A DNA stretch of 25,714 nucleotides from CAZLMW01 sp964560875 (GTDB lineage: Bacteria; Myxococcota_A; UBA9042). Location: positions 1-25,714 of the forward strand of contig CAZLMW010000115.1 of assembly GCA_964560875.1 (NCBI GenBank), in the 5' to 3' direction. Shown piece by piece: positions 7,201 to 15,945 of the stretch. The notes under the pieces were generated by a model. That model was not told the DNA's origin. It searched no databases and worked only from the letters and a program-made list of their open reading frames with translations. Position numbers and translations under genes: made by a program. Numbering within the stretch: the stretch's first letter is position 1; each line of letters begins with the position of its first letter.

Positions 7201-7997
7201 CCGCGTCGACACGCGCCCGTTTTGCGATTCTCGGGGTCGGTTTGTGGACGGATCGGTTCGCGACGGCCGCCGACTACATCGCTGGCTCTCCGGTCGAGGA
7301 GCCCAAACGTCCCGGCGCCGGCCTGGTGCCTTCCCGTCAAAGGCGGCGCTGCAGTGTCCTGACTCGGGCCATCGCCACAGCTTTCGGCGAGGCTCTCGAA
7401 GCGTCCGGTTTGGCGGCCGACGAGCTGCCGGTCGTATGCGGTTCGGCATGGGGTGAGTGCGATACGTTGCCCGTGTTGCTCGAGTCTGTGTTCGACGACG
7501 ACATCCCCACGTCCCCGATGCGATTTGCCGCCAGCGTGCACAACACGGCGAGCGGAACGCTGTCCATCGCGACCGGCGCCCGCTGTTTTGCCACGTCTAT
7601 CGCCGCCGGTGAAGCCACGACATCCGCCTCGCTCCTTGAGGCGGTGTCCCTGCTCGCCGCGGGCCATGCCTACGTGGCGGTCGTTGTCGGTGACTCGCGA
7701 ATCCCCGACGTGCTGGGCGGAGAGGTCGAGGGGCATGGAACGCTCGCCGTGGGGATCATCCTCGCCCGATCCGACGCCCCGCTTGCCGTTGACATGCCGC
7801 TTTTTGAAGCCCAAATCGCGAACACGTCGAGCCCCTACCCCGCCGCCGCAGCCCACGTCGACAATCCTTGCCGGCATGCGTTGTCGCTGGTCGACCTTGG
7901 GTTGGGCGATGGCGCGACCGCCGATCTTGGACCGTTGCACCCCCGCGCGCCTGACCAGCGAGTGACCGTCGCGCGGACCGGAGGGCCCTCATCATGA
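7197..7997 (+). CDS. Chain-length-factor-like ketosynthase homologue, ApeC-like
   Basis: A 266-aa protein resembling the N-terminal half of ketosynthases (the family often named beta-ketoacyl synthase-like, N-terminal). The sequence SVHNTASGTLSI (113-124) is its family hallmark. No cysteine is present where condensing enzymes carry the TAC nucleophile, and the distal catalytic histidines are absent, so it should not condense by itself. In characterised APE systems ApeC forms a heterodimer with ApeO and acts as a chain-length factor. Its start overlaps the ketosynthase stop by 4 bases and its stop overlaps the next start in the same way, which fits 1:1 production with its partner. Confidence 0.87.
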   Translation: MTASTRARFAILGVGLWTDRFATAADYIAGSPVEEPKRPGAGLVPSRQRRRCSVLTRAIATAFGEALEASGLAADELPVVCGSAWGECDTLPVLLESVFDDDIPTSPMRFAASVHNTASGTLSIATGARCFATSIAAGEATTSASLLEAVSLLAAGHAYVAVVVGDSRIPDVLGGEVEGHGTLAVGIILARSDAPLAVDMPLFEAQIANTSSPYPAAAAHVDNPCRHALSLVDLGLGDGATADLGPLHPRAPDQRVTVARTGGPSS

Positions 7998-8434
7998 CCA
8001 TGCCTGCCGTTGTCGACATCCTCCCCCACGCGCCTCCGATGGTCCTGATCGACGCGATCACCAAACATTCGGCGACCACCGCGCAATGCGAAGTGACCAT
8101 CCGCGCCGGCATGCCGTTTGAGCACGACGGGAAAGTGGCCTCGGTTATCGCGATTGAATTCATGGCGCAGTCGGTGGCTGCGTTCGCTGGCTACCAACCC
8201 CATATCGATGGTGAACCGCCTGAAATCGGCTACTTGATCGGTTGCCGCAAGATGAATTTCGCCCGCTCGAGCCTGTCGGTGGGCGAACACCTCATCATTT
8301 CGGTCGAACGGGTTTTCGGGGACGTGATGCTCGGCAAATTCACGTGTACAGTCCGCGGCGCCGACTCAACCCTTGTCGCAGATGCCGAGCTGACAGTTGC
8401 GCTGCCCCGCGCGGGATCGCACAACCTCGCCTGA
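7994..8434 (+). CDS. Hotdog 3-hydroxyacyl-ACP dehydratase, ApeP-like
   Basis: A 146-aa single-hotdog dehydratase related to FabZ, expected to remove water from 3-hydroxyacyl-ACP and create each polyene double bond. The FabZ-like catalytic pair is visible as H12 in ILPHAPPMVLID and E55 in IEFMAQSVAAFAGY. Start ATG 7994 overlaps the preceding stop by 4 bases. The locus has a second dehydratase domain fused to the ligase (16736-18469), the same two-dehydratase arrangement as ApeP and ApeI of model APE loci. Confidence 0.9.
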   Translation: MTMPAVVDILPHAPPMVLIDAITKHSATTAQCEVTIRAGMPFEHDGKVASVIAIEFMAQSVAAFAGYQPHIDGEPPEIGYLIGCRKMNFARSSLSVGEHLIISVERVFGDVMLGKFTCTVRGADSTLVADAELTVALPRAGSHNLA

Positions 8435-8513
8435 CACGGCCGCCAAGCCGCCAACTCGGGCCCAGCGCCCGGCGCAAACCTGAGCACCCGACAGACACAA
8501 AAAGCCGGATTCC

Positions 8514-9278
8514 ATGCCTCCTCCCCCCGCCAACTCGCCGTCGACCTCCGCGCCGTCCGCCAAACCCTGGGCCCTCGTCACGGGCGCCAGCCGCGGAATC
8601 GGTCGCGCTATCGCTATCGCACTCGCGCGAGACGGCTTCGACGTACTCATCAACTACCGATCCAACGTCGCAGCCGCCGAGGAGACCGCCGAGGACGTTC
8701 GCTCAGCCGGCGTCACAGCACGACTGCTGCCCTTTGACGTCGCCGATCGAGAAGCCGCTCGAAGCGCGGTCGAAGGCCTGCTCGAAGAAGGTCTCGTTGT
8801 CGGGATCGTGGTCAACAATGCCGGGGTGGTGGCCGACGCGCCGTTTCCTGCGCTCAAAGCTGACGAATGGGATCGTGTGACGCGAACAACCCTCGACGGC
8901 TTCTACAACGTGACACAACCGCTGGTGATGCCCATGGTCCGCCGGCGCTGGGGCCGCATCGTGAATATCTCGTCGGTGTCCGGCGTCATCGGCAACCGCG
9001 GACAGGTCAACTACTCCGCGGCCAAAGCCGGCCTCATCGGCGCCACGCGATCGCTGGCCCAGGAGCTGGCGCGGCGCAAAGTCACGGTCAACGCCGTGGC
9101 GCCCGGCTTGATCGAGACCGACATGATCGAAGGCATCCCGAAAGAAGCGCTGAAACTCATCCCCATGCGCCGCTATGGCCGTGCTGAAGAGGTCGCCGAC
9201 CTTGTCTCGTTCCTCGCGAGCGACAAGGCCGCCTACATCACAGGCCAGGTCATCGGCATCAATGGAGGGCTGGCATGA
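8514..9278 (+). CDS. 3-ketoacyl-ACP reductase (FabG-type SDR), ApeQ-like
   Basis: A 254-aa classical short-chain dehydrogenase/reductase, predicted to reduce 3-ketoacyl-ACP with NADPH in each elongation cycle. TGASRGIG (23-30) binds the cofactor, NNAG is at 101-104, and the catalytic S154, Y167 and K171 show FabG spacing. The first 16 residues are Pro/Ser-rich and may be a disordered extension or mean the true start is a little downstream; no Shine-Dalgarno precedes ATG 8514. A 79-base gap without visible signals separates it from the dehydratase. Its stop overlaps the start of the second ketosynthase. Confidence 0.92.
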   Translation: MPPPPANSPSTSAPSAKPWALVTGASRGIGRAIAIALARDGFDVLINYRSNVAAAEETAEDVRSAGVTARLLPFDVADREAARSAVEGLLEEGLVVGIVVNNAGVVADAPFPALKADEWDRVTRTTLDGFYNVTQPLVMPMVRRRWGRIVNISSVSGVIGNRGQVNYSAAKAGLIGATRSLAQELARRKVTVNAVAPGLIETDMIEGIPKEALKLIPMRRYGRAEEVADLVSFLASDKAAYITGQVIGINGGLA

Positions 9279-10522
9279 CGACCAACCGCCCCGACGCCGA
9301 GCGCGTCGTCATCACCGGAATCGGCCTCTGTAGCCCGATCGGCAACACCATCGACGAGGTCAGCGAGGCCCTGCGCGAGAAGCGTCACGGCATCGCGACG
9401 ATGAGCGAATGGGACGAGATCGACCGCCTCGGCACCCGCCTGGCGGGCCCTGTGCCAAGCGTTCACCGCAAGCTCTTTGCGCGCAAAGCCGTGCGCACGA
9501 TGGGCCGTGTCGCCATCCTCTCGGTTTTTGCGACCGATAGCGCCATCGCAGACGCGGGCCTCGACGAGGAGCTGCTCGCGTCGGGACGGGTCGGGCTCGC
9601 CCACGGTTCCACGCACGGTTCGAGCGCCGCGACCGCCGAGTTCTGCCAGACGATCTTCGAGCATGGCCGGAGCCTCAAGGGCGTGCAGGGCAGCCTCTAT
9701 CTGAAGTTCATGAGCCATACGACCGCGGCCAACCTGGCGATGCACTACAAGATCCGCGGGCGCGTCATCACGACATGTTCGGCGTGTGTGTCGTCGAGCC
9801 AGGCCATCGGGTACGCCTACGAAGCGGTCCGCAGCGGCAAGCAAGAGGTGATGGTGGCCGGCGGCGCCGAAGAGCTGCACTTCACCCACGCCGGCGTGTT
9901 CGACGTCATGTACGCGACCTCGACCAAGTACAACGAGCGGCCCGAGCTCAGCCCGCGGCCCTTCGACGCCAATCGCGACGGCCTCGTGGTCGGTGAAGGT
10001 GCGGCGACCGTGATCCTCGAAAGCCTGGAGCGCGCCAAGGCCCGCGACGCACATATCTATGGCGAGATTCTTGGTTACGGAACCAACTGCGACGGCATGC
10101 ACGTCACGCGGCCCTCGTGGGAAGGCATGGCGGGGGCGATGAAGCTCGCGCTCGAGGACAGCGGCGTCGCAACCGACACCCTCGGCTACATCAACGCCCA
10201 CGGCACCGCGACCGATGCCGGCGACATCGCGGAGAGCAAGGCAACCCAGCATGTCTTAGGTGAGTCGCTGCCCATCAGCTCCACCAAGAGCTACACCGGC
10301 CACACACTCGGCGCTTGCGGCGGCATCGAGGCGATCTTCTGCCTGGCGATGCTCCGCGACGACTTCCTGCCGCCCACCCGCAACCTGGAAGAGGTCGACG
10401 AACGCTGCGCGCCGCTCAACTACATCACGGGCGACGCTGTCCAGGCCCACGTCGACCGCATCGTGACCAACAACTTCGCGTTTGGCGGCATCAACACCTC
10501 GCTGGTCCTCGGACGGGTCTGA
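9275..10522 (+). CDS. Beta-ketoacyl-ACP synthase II-type, ApeR-like
   Basis: A 415-aa FabF-like condensing enzyme. The triad is C171 in TTCSACVSSS, H309 in NAHGTAT and H343 in KSYTGHTLGA; the C-terminus NNFAFGGINTSLV is standard. Model APE loci carry a second ketosynthase at this place (ApeR), thought to carry out the first condensation or to assist elongation. It is the last gene of the plus-strand block and overlaps the reductase by 4 bases. The next gene is convergent, ending at 10638. Confidence 0.92.
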   Translation: MTTNRPDAERVVITGIGLCSPIGNTIDEVSEALREKRHGIATMSEWDEIDRLGTRLAGPVPSVHRKLFARKAVRTMGRVAILSVFATDSAIADAGLDEELLASGRVGLAHGSTHGSSAATAEFCQTIFEHGRSLKGVQGSLYLKFMSHTTAANLAMHYKIRGRVITTCSACVSSSQAIGYAYEAVRSGKQEVMVAGGAEELHFTHAGVFDVMYATSTKYNERPELSPRPFDANRDGLVVGEGAATVILESLERAKARDAHIYGEILGYGTNCDGMHVTRPSWEGMAGAMKLALEDSGVATDTLGYINAHGTATDAGDIAESKATQHVLGESLPISSTKSYTGHTLGACGGIEAIFCLAMLRDDFLPPTRNLEEVDERCAPLNYITGDAVQAHVDRIVTNNFAFGGINTSLVLGRV

Positions 10523-10637
10523 GACGGGCGCGGCGATCATCGTTTGCCGGATCGTGCGCGCGTTGTAAGGTGCGCGTCGTCGCCGAGGCGCCCGCTCTCG
10601 CGTCCTGATCCGCTGTTTTCGTGACGAGAAGGGCGGA

Positions 10638-11306
10638 TTAGAGCGCTGTCGCTTCGACCGTCTCGATCTTCATGATGTAGCCAAACCACTTGTTGTCGAC
10701 GATGACGTCAGCGGGGGCGTTCGGGCCGCTGGGATCGGCGTAGCGGATGGTGATCGAACCTTTGTGTTTGCCGTCGAGGCGTTCAAAGCGCCGCTCGATC
10801 AGCTGGTTGCTCGCGGACCGATGCTCGAAGACGCGCTCCCCGTCGCGGGCCAGCGTGTGTTTGCCCGGTGTGTTCGGCAGGCCCATCGAGAAGAACGCCC
10901 GCTGGATATCGATCAGGATGAAGCGCGGCGGAAACGGCAGCTTGCGGGGCATCCAGGACCGAAACGACACCCGCGACCCGACCAGTTTGAGCACGAACGC
11001 CTTGCTGTTGGCCGGGCCCAGGCCGAGCACGGTGAGCTCGTCGCCGCGCTTTTGAACGACGGCGGAGAAGCTGATCTCGCGCTTGCCGAAGAGCGCGCCG
11101 ATCTTCTGCCGCCACATCACGTCTTTGCCGAGCGTGGACGGCGGCATCAGCTTCCATGGATAGGCGTTGGCCGGGATGCCGTTGCCCTTGCGCGCCGTGG
11201 AGCTGCAGCTGGTCGAGGCGACGACGACAACCGCAGAAAGCGCGAGGATGAGCGCGATGTGACCGCGGCTCCGATGCGTGTTCGAACGCTGGGATTCACG
11301 CTTCAT
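10638..11306 (-). CDS. DUF3261-like exported lipoprotein, ApeN-like
   Basis: A 222-aa protein with a basic start and a hydrophobic helix (HIALILALSAVVVVAS) running into STSCSST, a plausible but weak lipobox because position -3 is Ser. The body has the beta-rich, periodic look of LolB/DUF3261 outer-membrane carriers (FSAVVQKRGDELTVLGLGP, KAFVLKLVG, FPPRFILIDIQRAFF, ERRFERLDGKHKGSITIRY). In APE loci a DUF3261 lipoprotein (ApeN) accompanies the MMPL exporter and LolA-like carrier and may pass the aryl-polyene lipid to the outer membrane. Its start overlaps the MMPL stop by 11 bases, and it is the last gene of the long minus-strand operon. Recognition is by context and general features, not by a sharp motif. 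Confidence 0.72.
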   Translation of the reverse strand: MKRESQRSNTHRSRGHIALILALSAVVVVASTSCSSTARKGNGIPANAYPWKLMPPSTLGKDVMWRQKIGALFGKREISFSAVVQKRGDELTVLGLGPANSKAFVLKLVGSRVSFRSWMPRKLPFPPRFILIDIQRAFFSMGLPNTPGKHTLARDGERVFEHRSASNQLIERRFERLDGKHKGSITIRYADPSGPNAPADVIVDNKWFGYIMKIETVEATAL

Positions 11307-13713
11307 CGAGAGGGGCTCCGGGAGGGGGCGGGGACCGGCGGGTCAGCACGAGGATGGGCGGGGCGAGAACGAAGCTGGCCAGCACGCCGATGCCGGTCGT
11401 CAGGCCCACCGCTCGCAGGGCAGGATTGTCCGAAAGGGCGAGCAAGCCAAATGCCGCGACGGTCGAAATGCACGCGACGACGATGCTGAGAAGGGTCGCG
11501 GATTGGCCGTCATCGTGGTGGGTGCTCTCGGCCAGGAAGACGCCGTAGTCGACGCCCATGCTGCAAACGAGCACCCATGACGCGACGTGCAGCAAGTTGA
11601 GCTCTTCGCCGAGCAGGGAAAGCAGCCCGAGCGTCGCGAATCCAGCGAGCAGGGCGGGGGCGGCGGCGAGCGCTGTGTCGGGGATGTTTCGGTAGCGCAA
11701 AAAGAGCACGCCAACGATGGCGAACAGGCCGACCAGGATGAGGAAAAGCGCGTCGGATCGGTGGCTGCCGAAGGTCTCGCTGATGAAGGCGGGCTGGTCG
11801 AAGAAGACGGCGCCATCGACCTCCTCGACAGCTGTCGCGAGCGCCTTGGGGTCCTTCACGTCGCGCACGAAGGTCAAGAGACCCACGCCCCGCTCGGTCG
11901 AGATACGGAAGGGTCGAATCAGCGGCGCAAGCCGCGACTTGGCGAGGTGCTCCCAGGTCAACACGTCGATCGGCCTGGCCAGCGCTTGGGCGAACGGAGA
12001 GAAGGCGCCGGCGACAAATCCCTCGTGCTCCAAGGCGGCACCGATGTTGGCGGCGAGGTTTGGGACCTTGGCGAGCTCGGCGCGGTTTCTGCGCTGCAAA
12101 GACGCCGACCAGAGCAACCGGTGCAGCGACCTGAAATCGCCGACGAGACCGTCTGCGCGGGCTTTCTTCATGCGTTCGAAGAGGCGATCATTGACCTGTA
12201 GGGCCGCTTCGATGGTCCGGGCGGAGACAAGCACCACCCGAGCGGATTCGTAGGAGCTGACGAGGGCGCGGACCTTTTCGTCTTCGGCCTTGAGCACCGG
12301 ATCCTGCCGCGTCAACGAGCGCACATCGTCCTGCCATTTCAGCGACGTCGCGCCGGCCAACCCGACGACGAGCGCGATGGCTGGCAGCGTCCACATCAAG
12401 CGTCGTCTCGCGGACAGGCTGGCGAGCAGACGTTGGAGGGCGGCGGCGATCTTGACCTGGAGCGGCACTTCGCGCGGGGCCCGGGGCAACAGCGGGGTGA
12501 CGATGAAACGTGTTGCGAGCAATGCGGCCGTGATGCCTGACGTGGCGAAGATGGCAACCTCGCGAACGGCCGGCAGAGACGAGGCGAGAAGACCCACAAA
12601 GCCTGTCAGCGTGGTCAGCGCGCCGAGCCACAGTCCTGTCCAGACGAGCGAGAGGCTCTTCGCGGGGCCTTGTCCATGGCGCCCCAGCATGTGGTGGTTG
12701 ATGAGGTGCACCGGATAGTCGAGGCAGACGCCGATCAACGTCGCCCCAAACGTCATCGTGAGGCCGTGAACCTTGCCGCTGCTCGCCAGCGTCGCCGCAA
12801 CGCCGCCGAGAACGCCGACCGCGAGCGGAATCAGCCCCACTGCGAGGATGCGCAGCGACCGAAAAAGCAGGATGAAGAGCAAAACGATCGCCGCGGTGGA
12901 CCATGCCGAGATGCGCTTGATGTCGCCTTCGATGCGCTCGCGGGCCAACACGGCGTGGCGATGGACACCGGTCTTGAGCAGCTTGAGCGCGCCCTCGTGC
13001 TTGCCGTCGCCGGGCTTGCCGTTGATGGCGGCAAACGTCGCCTCGATGGTGGTCAGCAGCGGGGCCTGGCTCTCGTAGTGCATCGCGCTGTGCTTGGTGC
13101 CGATGAAGAGCAGGGCGTGTTTGCCGTCGCGGGCCATGAACTGGTCGTCCTTGACCGAGACACCCTCGGGCAGCGCGCGCTGGAGCTGGTCGACAAATGC
13201 GGGGAACGCGAGCAGGGGATCGCCGCGGGCGACGCGCTTGACGAGCATCCCGGTGGGCGAGCCGAGCTGGCGTTTCAGTTCGGTGGCGGCGGCTGCCAGT
13301 CCGGCGGGTTGCAGGCGTGTTGGGAGCTCGTTTTCGGGGTCGGCCGACACAAAAGAGAGCCGTCGCGGGTGGTAGAGGCTGTAAAACGCGTCGCCGATGT
13401 CTTTCGCGGGACCGCGCTGCAGCCACGCGACCTCGGGGTGTTCTTCCAGGGTGTCCGCAAGCTCGCTGGCGGCGCTGCGACAGGCTGTTTCATCGGGCCC
13501 GCCGATGGCGACGATCATCGACCGACTCAGCTCCGAATCGACGAGCTCCCGGGCGACGCGGGCAAGTCGCTTGTGTTCGGTGGACGGCAACAGGTGGGCG
13601 ATGTCGGTGGACGCCTCGAAGCGCAGGCCCACGTATGCCCCGAGCGCGCCAACCGCGAGCACGCCGATCAGCAGCCCGATTCCGCCTTGCCGACCGCGCA
13701 TCGACGCATTCAT
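11296..13713 (-). CDS. MMPL/RND-family exporter, ApeM-like
   Basis: An 805-aa inner-membrane transporter with two repeated halves. Each half has one leading helix (about 10-30 and 438-456), a large periplasmic domain and a bundle of five helices (about 270-410 and 652-790). The proton-relay Asp-Tyr pairs of MmpL/HpnN-type transporters lie in the matching helix of each half: D332-Y333 (IGVCLDYPVHLI) and D722-Y723 (MGVDYGVFL). It is predicted to move the finished aryl-polyene lipid from the inner membrane toward the periplasmic carrier. Neighbours on both sides are lipid-carrier-type proteins. Start ATG 13713; 60 bp separate it from the LolA-like gene. Confidence 0.93.
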   Translation of the reverse strand: MNASMRGRQGGIGLLIGVLAVGALGAYVGLRFEASTDIAHLLPSTEHKRLARVARELVDSELSRSMIVAIGGPDETACRSAASELADTLEEHPEVAWLQRGPAKDIGDAFYSLYHPRRLSFVSADPENELPTRLQPAGLAAAATELKRQLGSPTGMLVKRVARGDPLLAFPAFVDQLQRALPEGVSVKDDQFMARDGKHALLFIGTKHSAMHYESQAPLLTTIEATFAAINGKPGDGKHEGALKLLKTGVHRHAVLARERIEGDIKRISAWSTAAIVLLFILLFRSLRILAVGLIPLAVGVLGGVAATLASSGKVHGLTMTFGATLIGVCLDYPVHLINHHMLGRHGQGPAKSLSLVWTGLWLGALTTLTGFVGLLASSLPAVREVAIFATSGITAALLATRFIVTPLLPRAPREVPLQVKIAAALQRLLASLSARRRLMWTLPAIALVVGLAGATSLKWQDDVRSLTRQDPVLKAEDEKVRALVSSYESARVVLVSARTIEAALQVNDRLFERMKKARADGLVGDFRSLHRLLWSASLQRRNRAELAKVPNLAANIGAALEHEGFVAGAFSPFAQALARPIDVLTWEHLAKSRLAPLIRPFRISTERGVGLLTFVRDVKDPKALATAVEEVDGAVFFDQPAFISETFGSHRSDALFLILVGLFAIVGVLFLRYRNIPDTALAAAPALLAGFATLGLLSLLGEELNLLHVASWVLVCSMGVDYGVFLAESTHHDDGQSATLLSIVVACISTVAAFGLLALSDNPALRAVGLTTGIGVLASFVLAPPILVLTRRSPPPPGAPLDEA

Positions 13714-13773
13714 GGGCAGCTCGGCAGGAGGGTGCAGTCGCGCGGGTACGAGCCCGCATGTCGACCGCGGGGA

Positions 13774-14520
13774 TCAGCGCTTGGGGACGGTAAAGTAGCG
13801 CTTCGTGTCGGCGGCCGAGAAGCGGCGCTGCGGATTCACGTTCGAAAAGCGCGTGACGGTGCTGTCGCCGTCGTTTTCGACCATCGTCATCCGCGACACG
13901 ACCAGGCCGCGACCGTTCATCGTGAGCGTCTTGACGACCTTGTTGAGCGGCGCGACGCGCGGGGACAGCACCAGGGTCCAACTGGCCTTCTCGCCGGGTT
14001 TGCTGGGTTTTTTCGGCATGTAGAGCACGCCATAGGTCTTGCGCAGCCCGGCCTCGTCACCCTTGAGCAGCAACACGAAGCTCTGCACGAAGCGCCGAAT
14101 GACCGGCTTGGCCGCGAGATCGATGCGTTGAACCGTCTTGCCGTCGTCGATCTGCACACTCTTGGCGTCGACGATGACCGTGGACCTGGATGGCTTGGTG
14201 ATGTGGCGCGCGAGGCGTCCCGGGGGCGCGAAATAGAGCGTCCCGACCGACTTGAGCGGCGCGGCGAGCAGGGCCATGCGCTTTTCTTCGACGAAATCGG
14301 CCTGGGTTCCGGGCGAGGCGCGAAACGCCGCCATGAGGGCTTGGAGAGATGGGGGCGCGTCGGCGACGGTGGTTTTGGGCGCCTCCCGCTTCTTCTTCGA
14401 CCGTGCCCGCTTGGACCCGGCGACGGCGGGCGACGCGAAGGCAAGCGCACCGATCATCATGGCAGCGAAGACCATTGGCCGGACGCGTGTGTTCAACCCG
14501 TTTGGAGCGTGGGATCGCAT
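13774..14520 (-). CDS. LolA-like periplasmic carrier, ApeL-like
   Basis: A 248-aa exported protein from ATG 14520, one base after the thioesterase stop. The N-terminus is a signal peptide (RPMVFAAMMIGALAFASPAVA, cleavage after AVA), followed by a Lys/Arg-rich linker. The mature part matches LolA-type folds: FRASPGTQADFVEEKRM, GTLYFAPPGRLARHITKPS (the GxLxFxxPxxLRW-like strand of LolA) and VVKTLTMNG. LolA-like proteins in APE loci are thought to ferry the polyene lipid across the periplasm. An in-frame extension to 14610 would bury the signal peptide and overlap the upstream gene, so it is rejected. Confidence 0.88.
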   Translation of the reverse strand: MRSHAPNGLNTRVRPMVFAAMMIGALAFASPAVAGSKRARSKKKREAPKTTVADAPPSLQALMAAFRASPGTQADFVEEKRMALLAAPLKSVGTLYFAPPGRLARHITKPSRSTVIVDAKSVQIDDGKTVQRIDLAAKPVIRRFVQSFVLLLKGDEAGLRKTYGVLYMPKKPSKPGEKASWTLVLSPRVAPLNKVVKTLTMNGRGLVVSRMTMVENDGDSTVTRFSNVNPQRRFSAADTKRYFTVPKR

Positions 14521-14521
14521 C

Positions 14522-14932
14522 TCAGTCCTGCAAGGCGGTGAGGATGAAGGCGGGTGTCTCATACTGCATGTTCCCATCGAGGTCGGTCGTGACGAGGACG
14601 GTATGGCCACGGGCGCTGCGGCGGTTCTCGGTCAGGTTGCGGATCTCGTACTTGATGCGGATGCGGTTGTGCGTCTCGGCGCACCAGGCGATGACCCGGA
14701 ACTTGTCGCCGTAGCGCAACGGGTAGCTGTGACGGCAGCGCGATTCGGTGACCATCATCGCATAGCCGCCGGCGACCACACTGTCGACGTCCAGCCCACG
14801 AGAGCGCAACAGAGCGGTGCGAGCGAGCTCGACGTACTTGAGGTAATGGCCGTGCCACACGATCTTCATCGCGTCGACATCGTGAAAGGGCACCTCGAGA
14901 TCGATGGAGATGGCGTGGTCGGGCGGTCTCAT
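14522..14932 (-). CDS. 4-hydroxybenzoyl-CoA-type thioesterase, ApeK-like
   Basis: A 136-aa single-hotdog thioesterase. The 4HBT signature is clear: FHDVDAMKIVWHGHYLKYVELAR, with D18/D20 as catalytic candidates followed by HGHY. ApeK of the model APE locus belongs to this family and is thought to release stalled or finished acyl-thioesters from ACP or CoA. The start ATG overlaps the upstream acyltransferase stop by 3-4 bases (ATGA), and the stop is one base from the LolA start, so the three are coupled. Confidence 0.92.
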   Translation of the reverse strand: MRPPDHAISIDLEVPFHDVDAMKIVWHGHYLKYVELARTALLRSRGLDVDSVVAGGYAMMVTESRCRHSYPLRYGDKFRVIAWCAETHNRIRIKYEIRNLTENRRSARGHTVLVTTDLDGNMQYETPAFILTALQD

Positions 14933-15945
14933 GCGTTCGTCTGCTCCACGGGTGCAACGTTCGTCGCCGCGGCTGATTCAGTGGACGGGGGTGGTGGCGC
15001 GGCGTCGGAATCGAGCTGCGACGGGTTCCAGAAGTCAAAGAAATTGAACCAGTTGTATGGCGCGTCGCGGCAATAGTGCTCAAGCCGGCTGGCGTATTGC
15101 TGGATGTACTCGGCGAGCGCTTCCTGGCGGCGCTTGCGGGGCGCGATGATGGCATCGGCGAAGGGTTCGCAATACAGCTCATAGCGATTGGGCTCATGGA
15201 AGAACGCGAACACGAGATACACCGGCTTTCGCAACACGAGCGCGAGGGTGAATGGCGCGACCGGGAAGGGGGCAGGCGCGCCGAAAAACGTCGCATGTTC
15301 CACGCGTTCGTTGATGCCGACGCGATCGGCGGCGAGCGCCACCATCTCGCCGTTGTCGACCCGTTCGCGGATGGCGAGCACGGAGCCCGGGTTGCTCGGG
15401 TCGATGTGGACGACGCGCGTGTTGATCTCCGGATTGAGGCCCCGCAGCACGGCGTTGATCATCTCGGCGTTGGCGAAATAGCCGGCGACGTTGATGCGCA
15501 GGTGTTTGTCGCGGCCCTCGGCGCTCATCGCGGCCTGCGAACCCACGTGCGCGCTCAGCAAGATGCCGCCTGAACCGGACGCTGCGAGGTCGCGCAACAG
15601 CTGACCGCCGTTGTGGTTGAAGATGAATCCTCGGTGTTTGCCCTGCACGAAGAAGAGCCGGTCGAGCGTGACCTGCGCGAACGTGAGCACGTGACGATAG
15701 ACGTCGGCAAAGGTGGGTTCGCGCCCCAGGACCCGTCGCAGCCAAGTCTTGGAGGAGCGACGCACATCACCATGCAGGGCGACGTAATAGAGGGCGATGA
15801 TTCGGAGCACCAATCGGGCCGGGGCGCGACCGGCCATCGTCGCCAGCCAGACCAGCAAGCGAATGCCGAGCACGCTGCCCTTCTCGGCGGTGCGCATCCA
15901 CGTGGCATCGCTGCTCTCATAATCGTCGTGGTCAAGGGCTGTCAC
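14929..15945 (-). CDS. LpxL/HtrB-type lysophospholipid acyltransferase (ApeJ C-half-like)
   Basis: A 338-aa membrane-associated acyltransferase of the lipid A late-acyltransferase group. GILLSAHVGSQ carries the catalytic-type HxG motif (the HX4E/HxGxx family form), LAADRVG and PVAPFTLALVLRKPVYLVFAF follow family order, and APYNWFNFFDFW near the end is the typical ending of this branch. After it comes a Pro/Ala/Ser-rich 25-residue tail. In APE loci this domain, together with a glycosyltransferase, is thought to link the polyene to a lipid anchor. It starts at GTG 15945, overlapping the glycosyltransferase stop (GTGA). Confidence 0.9.
   Translation of the reverse strand: MTALDHDDYESSDATWMRTAEKGSVLGIRLLVWLATMAGRAPARLVLRIIALYYVALHGDVRRSSKTWLRRVLGREPTFADVYRHVLTFAQVTLDRLFFVQGKHRGFIFNHNGGQLLRDLAASGSGGILLSAHVGSQAAMSAEGRDKHLRINVAGYFANAEMINAVLRGLNPEINTRVVHIDPSNPGSVLAIRERVDNGEMVALAADRVGINERVEHATFFGAPAPFPVAPFTLALVLRKPVYLVFAFFHEPNRYELYCEPFADAIIAPRKRRQEALAEYIQQYASRLEHYCRDAPYNWFNFFDFWNPSQLDSDAAPPPPSTESAAATNVAPVEQTNA

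Noticed and set aside
10608..10638. Possible terminator between convergent operons (ATCCGC / GCGGAT)
   Set aside because: Only a 6-bp stem with a loop of about 20 bases and no adjacent T run; too weak to annotate.
12670..14541. Very long plus-strand open frame (623 codons) opposite the MMPL and LolA-like genes
   Set aside because: It is antisense to two well-supported genes, and its translation is rich in Arg, Gly, Gln and His without any domain, as expected for the shadow of high-GC coding DNA.
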